NCBI GenBank assembly: GCA_964444885.1
Contig: CAYUIZ010000006.1
Location: 1 to 64,000 of the forward strand
Reading direction: 5' to 3'
Source of the DNA: CAYRGQ01 sp964444885
GTDB lineage: Bacteria > Bacteroidota > Bacteroidia > Sphingobacteriales > Sphingobacteriaceae
DNA: 64,000 bases
Positions within the stretch are counted from its first letter, which is position 1, and each line of letters begins with the position of its first letter. Position numbers and translations under genes: made by a program. This document shows positions 62,178 through 64,000 of the stretch, one piece after another. Under the pieces are notes generated by a model, which made no database searches, had not been told where the DNA came from, and saw only the letters and a list, made by a program, of their open reading frames with translations.

Positions 62178-63521
62178 TTAGAACCCCGTCACGATCTTCA
62201 GTCCACCGTGGTTTAGATTCATATCCTGTTTTGACAGATTCCCCATCGGCACTTTAAAGTACGGCTCCAGCGACAGCGACACCCGCTTGGACAACGGTAC
62301 GCGGTGTCCAACTGAGAAATTCAAAAATCCGCCTACGCGCTGATCAGCAATGGGCTGCTGGGCAGCCTCCTGTGAAAATTCGCGACGGTTGTATTGCGTA
62401 CCGCTCAGGTTATGGCTCACCGTAGTCGTGGTATAATGCACCGTCCGCCTTTCATCCAAAATGGCAACTAAGGACATCCCTACTGATGAATAAAACCGGT
62501 CGCTGACATGGTATCTGAGGTCGAGCGGCACGTCCATCGCTAGCAAACTGCTCGTCACCGACGTGAGGTAGCTGTTGCCCAAGGTCTCATACCCCGTCGT
62601 GAGTTCGCCACTCTCGACCAAGCCGTTTTGCGGGCTATTGAAGTCGGCCGAGGCGTAACGCCCACCGTGCCGGCTACCGGCCGGATACTGGCCCACGCCC
62701 ATTTCGGCGAGCGACACACCGGAACTGACCGAAAACTTATCCGAAATCCGGTACGCGAGGGCCAAGCCGCCGCCCATATTGAACTTCTCGTTCGTCAAAG
62801 ACGGTGCTACGACTACAGACAGTCCCCAGCGGCCTTCCTGCTCGGTATTGGACTCGCTTCGCGCATCGTTGCCGTAGCTATCCGCATACAGAACCGTAGG
62901 CTCCCCGAAGGGCGATGCGGCTGGATCGGCCGTTACCGCCGGCTTTTCCACCTCCACTACGGGACGGTTTTCCTCCTCGTGCTGTGCCACCAACGGCTGC
63001 ACGGTTTCTGTAGCGTGTGCATCCGCAGTTGCTAGGTTTGCCGGCAACGTATCAAGCAACGCCGGTGTTGGCGTGTGCGTTTCCTCCACATCTTCGGCTA
63101 TGGCCCAGCCCAAGTCGGCGGGTTCGTTAATCTCAGGCTCGACGCGTCGCGCTGCCGCGGCGTATTTCACCTCGTCGGCCAAAGGCTCCAGGGATTCGGG
63201 CGCAACATCGGCGGGCGTATTACGTTCCTCCCCGGCCGGTGCCGGCGTTTGAGCCAATTCGGTGGCCTGTTTGCCCGCCTCCGCATAATGCGGCTCTCCT
63301 ACCGGATCGGCGGGTTGCCGCAACAATACGGTAGCCGACACCGCAACCAAAAGCACAGCGGCCGCCCAGTAGGGCCACGTCGTTCGTTTAGCGCGTGGGT
63401 TCATGCCTGATTTCGTGGCAAACTGTTCCCAAGCCCCCTGCCGGTAGGGCTCGGTATGGCCACGCAACTTTTCCGCCATCTGGCGGAACAGGTCTTCGTT
63501 CTTATCGTGGTCTTGATTCAT
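62178..63521 (-). CDS. Anti-sigma-like membrane protein with C-terminal outer-membrane-type barrel
   Basis: The 447-residue protein has a cytoplasmic N-terminus (about 1-48; DLFRQMAEKLRGHTEPYRQ) and one membrane helix (about 50-67; PYWAAAVLLVAVSATVLL). A long Pro/Ala/Glu-rich linker runs to about 225. A domain with alternating strands then resembles a porin-type outer-membrane beta-barrel (WGLSVVVAPSLTNEK, LALAYRISDKFSVSSGVSL, PLDLRYHVSDRFYSSVGMSL). The last residues are IVTGF, an aromatic end as in barrels. The stop of the ECF sigma gene is 30 bp upstream, so this is probably its anti-sigma factor. The span from cytoplasm to outer membrane is inferred. Confidence 0.75.
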   Translation of the reverse strand: MNQDHDKNEDLFRQMAEKLRGHTEPYRQGAWEQFATKSGMNPRAKRTTWPYWAAAVLLVAVSATVLLRQPADPVGEPHYAEAGKQATELAQTPAPAGEERNTPADVAPESLEPLADEVKYAAAARRVEPEINEPADLGWAIAEDVEETHTPTPALLDTLPANLATADAHATETVQPLVAQHEEENRPVVEVEKPAVTADPAASPFGEPTVLYADSYGNDARSESNTEQEGRWGLSVVVAPSLTNEKFNMGGGLALAYRISDKFSVSSGVSLAEMGVGQYPAGSRHGGRYASADFNSPQNGLVESGELTTGYETLGNSYLTSVTSSLLAMDVPLDLRYHVSDRFYSSVGMSLVAILDERRTVHYTTTTVSHNLSGTQYNRREFSQEAAQQPIADQRVGGFLNFSVGHRVPLSKRVSLSLEPYFKVPMGNLSKQDMNLNHGGLKIVTGF

Positions 63522-63551
63522 TATTCACCCTATGTTAGGTCCTTTTCTTTC

Positions 63552-64000
63552 TTATCGGGCACCAAAAGATGCCACGTACAATTTTTTTAACCGTTGTTTG
63601 GCCCGTGACAGGTACGTCCGCGATGTACTTTCGGGAATACCTAGCATCTGTCCCACCTCCTCGTGGCTATATCCTTCGACTTCATACATATTGAAAATAA
63701 TGCGCTGTATATCCGGAAGCTGTTCGAGCAACTTCAGGATATCGGCTACGTGGAGGTCTGAAGCGCTGCTCGTCGCATCGACGGGCATTGCGGCGGCGCC
63801 CACATCGTCCAACGGTACCAAAGGCTTGCGCGCGCGGATGAAATCGATCGACATGTTGGCCGCTATGCGCGTGAGCCATGCCCGAAACGCGCGTTCTACG
63901 CTGATTGCCGGATTGTTGCTTTGGAATTTGCCGGCCTTGCTAAACGCGCGGATGAAGGTTTCGTTAGCCAGCTCTTCGGCATCGAACTCGTCCCTGACGT
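63552..64000 (-). CDS. ECF-type RNA polymerase sigma factor, partial (cut by window end)
   Basis: About 149 residues are visible, lacking the N-terminus. The frame enters at the window edge with RDEFDAEELANETFIRAFS (sigma region 2, only the pattern noted). AFRAWLTRIAANMSIDFIR is the end of region 2 and QLPDIQRIIFNMYEVEGYSH starts region 4, with the helix-turn-helix in SHEEVGQMLGIPESTSRTYL and the tail SRAKQRLKKLY. A methionine inside the frame (63854) is not the start. The following gene encodes the likely anti-sigma factor. Confidence 0.95.
   Translation of the reverse strand, partial: VRDEFDAEELANETFIRAFSKAGKFQSNNPAISVERAFRAWLTRIAANMSIDFIRARKPLVPLDDVGAAAMPVDATSSASDLHVADILKLLEQLPDIQRIIFNMYEVEGYSHEEVGQMLGIPESTSRTYLSRAKQRLKKLYVASFGAR

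Noticed and set aside
1..64000. tRNA, rRNA, riboswitch, insertion sequence or prophage genes
   Set aside because: No cloverleaf-like or TpsiC-type segment, no known riboswitch core and no transposase or integrase frame was noticed by reading; a covariance search would settle small RNAs.

Overview
The window is a stretch of Bacteroidota chromosome, most likely Sphingobacteriaceae (a Parapedobacter/Pedobacter-like genus; the genus is inference). Three things show this: paired SusC/SusD genes, many SPII lipoproteins, and promoters of the Bacteroidota type (TTG, about 20 bp, TAnnTTTG). Base composition is moderately GC-rich, so many long antisense reading frames exist and are not genes. No tRNA, rRNA, CRISPR array, transposase or integrase was seen.

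Layout. (1) 1-513: two and a bit copies of a 194-bp tandem repeat, then a 43-residue membrane microprotein, a DnaQ-type exonuclease, thioredoxin reductase and a YciO-type protein. (2) 3862-22273, minus strand: an 11-gene, 18-kb operon ending in a rho-independent terminator. It encodes two SusC/SusD pairs, each followed by a FAS1 (fasciclin) lipoprotein, and further lipoproteins with discoidin, PKD, TIG/delta-60, DUF1735, DUF5007-like and phosphodiesterase-LamG domains. It has no glycoside hydrolase, lyase or peptidase. A histidine kinase/OmpR-type regulator pair is transcribed divergently from the same 640-bp upstream region, which also holds LacI-type palindromes. (3) 25141-29165: GH3-family protein, lptB and recJ in one operon. 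(4) 29318-40000: an accessory region with an MBL-fold hydrolase, small lipoproteins, two calcineurin-like phosphoesterases, a cytochrome-c-tailed beta-propeller protein, a two-domain DUF1080-like protein, an endonuclease/exonuclease/phosphatase lipoprotein with a decayed relative beside it, and a YceI protein. (5) 40210-46243: a potassium/proton antiporter with its regulatory subunit, a MIP18-family protein, NAD(P)H-hydrate repair enzyme, DedA protein and glycosyltransferase. (6) 46442-54727: zinc phospholipase-C/P1-nuclease-fold protein, collagen-like lipoprotein, MocR regulator divergent from a TonB receptor, ThuA protein, hydroxypyruvate-isomerase-like enzyme, aroB. (7) 54782-64000: an S4 RNA-binding protein with an apparently leaderless mRNA, proline dehydrogenase, HAD phosphatase, PhoA-type alkaline phosphatase, an unlinked-looking response regulator/TPR histidine kinase pair, and an ECF sigma factor (cut by the window end) with an anti-sigma-like protein whose C-terminus looks like an outer-membrane barrel.

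How it fits together. The 18-kb operon looks like a surface capture-and-import machine: two TonB-dependent transporters, their SusD lids and a set of exported binding lipoproteins. It is probably controlled by the adjacent two-component system and possibly by a LacI-family regulator encoded elsewhere, whose predicted site also lies in front of the 37692-34324 operon. The window is rich in exported phosphoester-cleaving enzymes, which suggests scavenging of phosphorylated or nucleotide-like material, but no substrate can be named from sequence alone.
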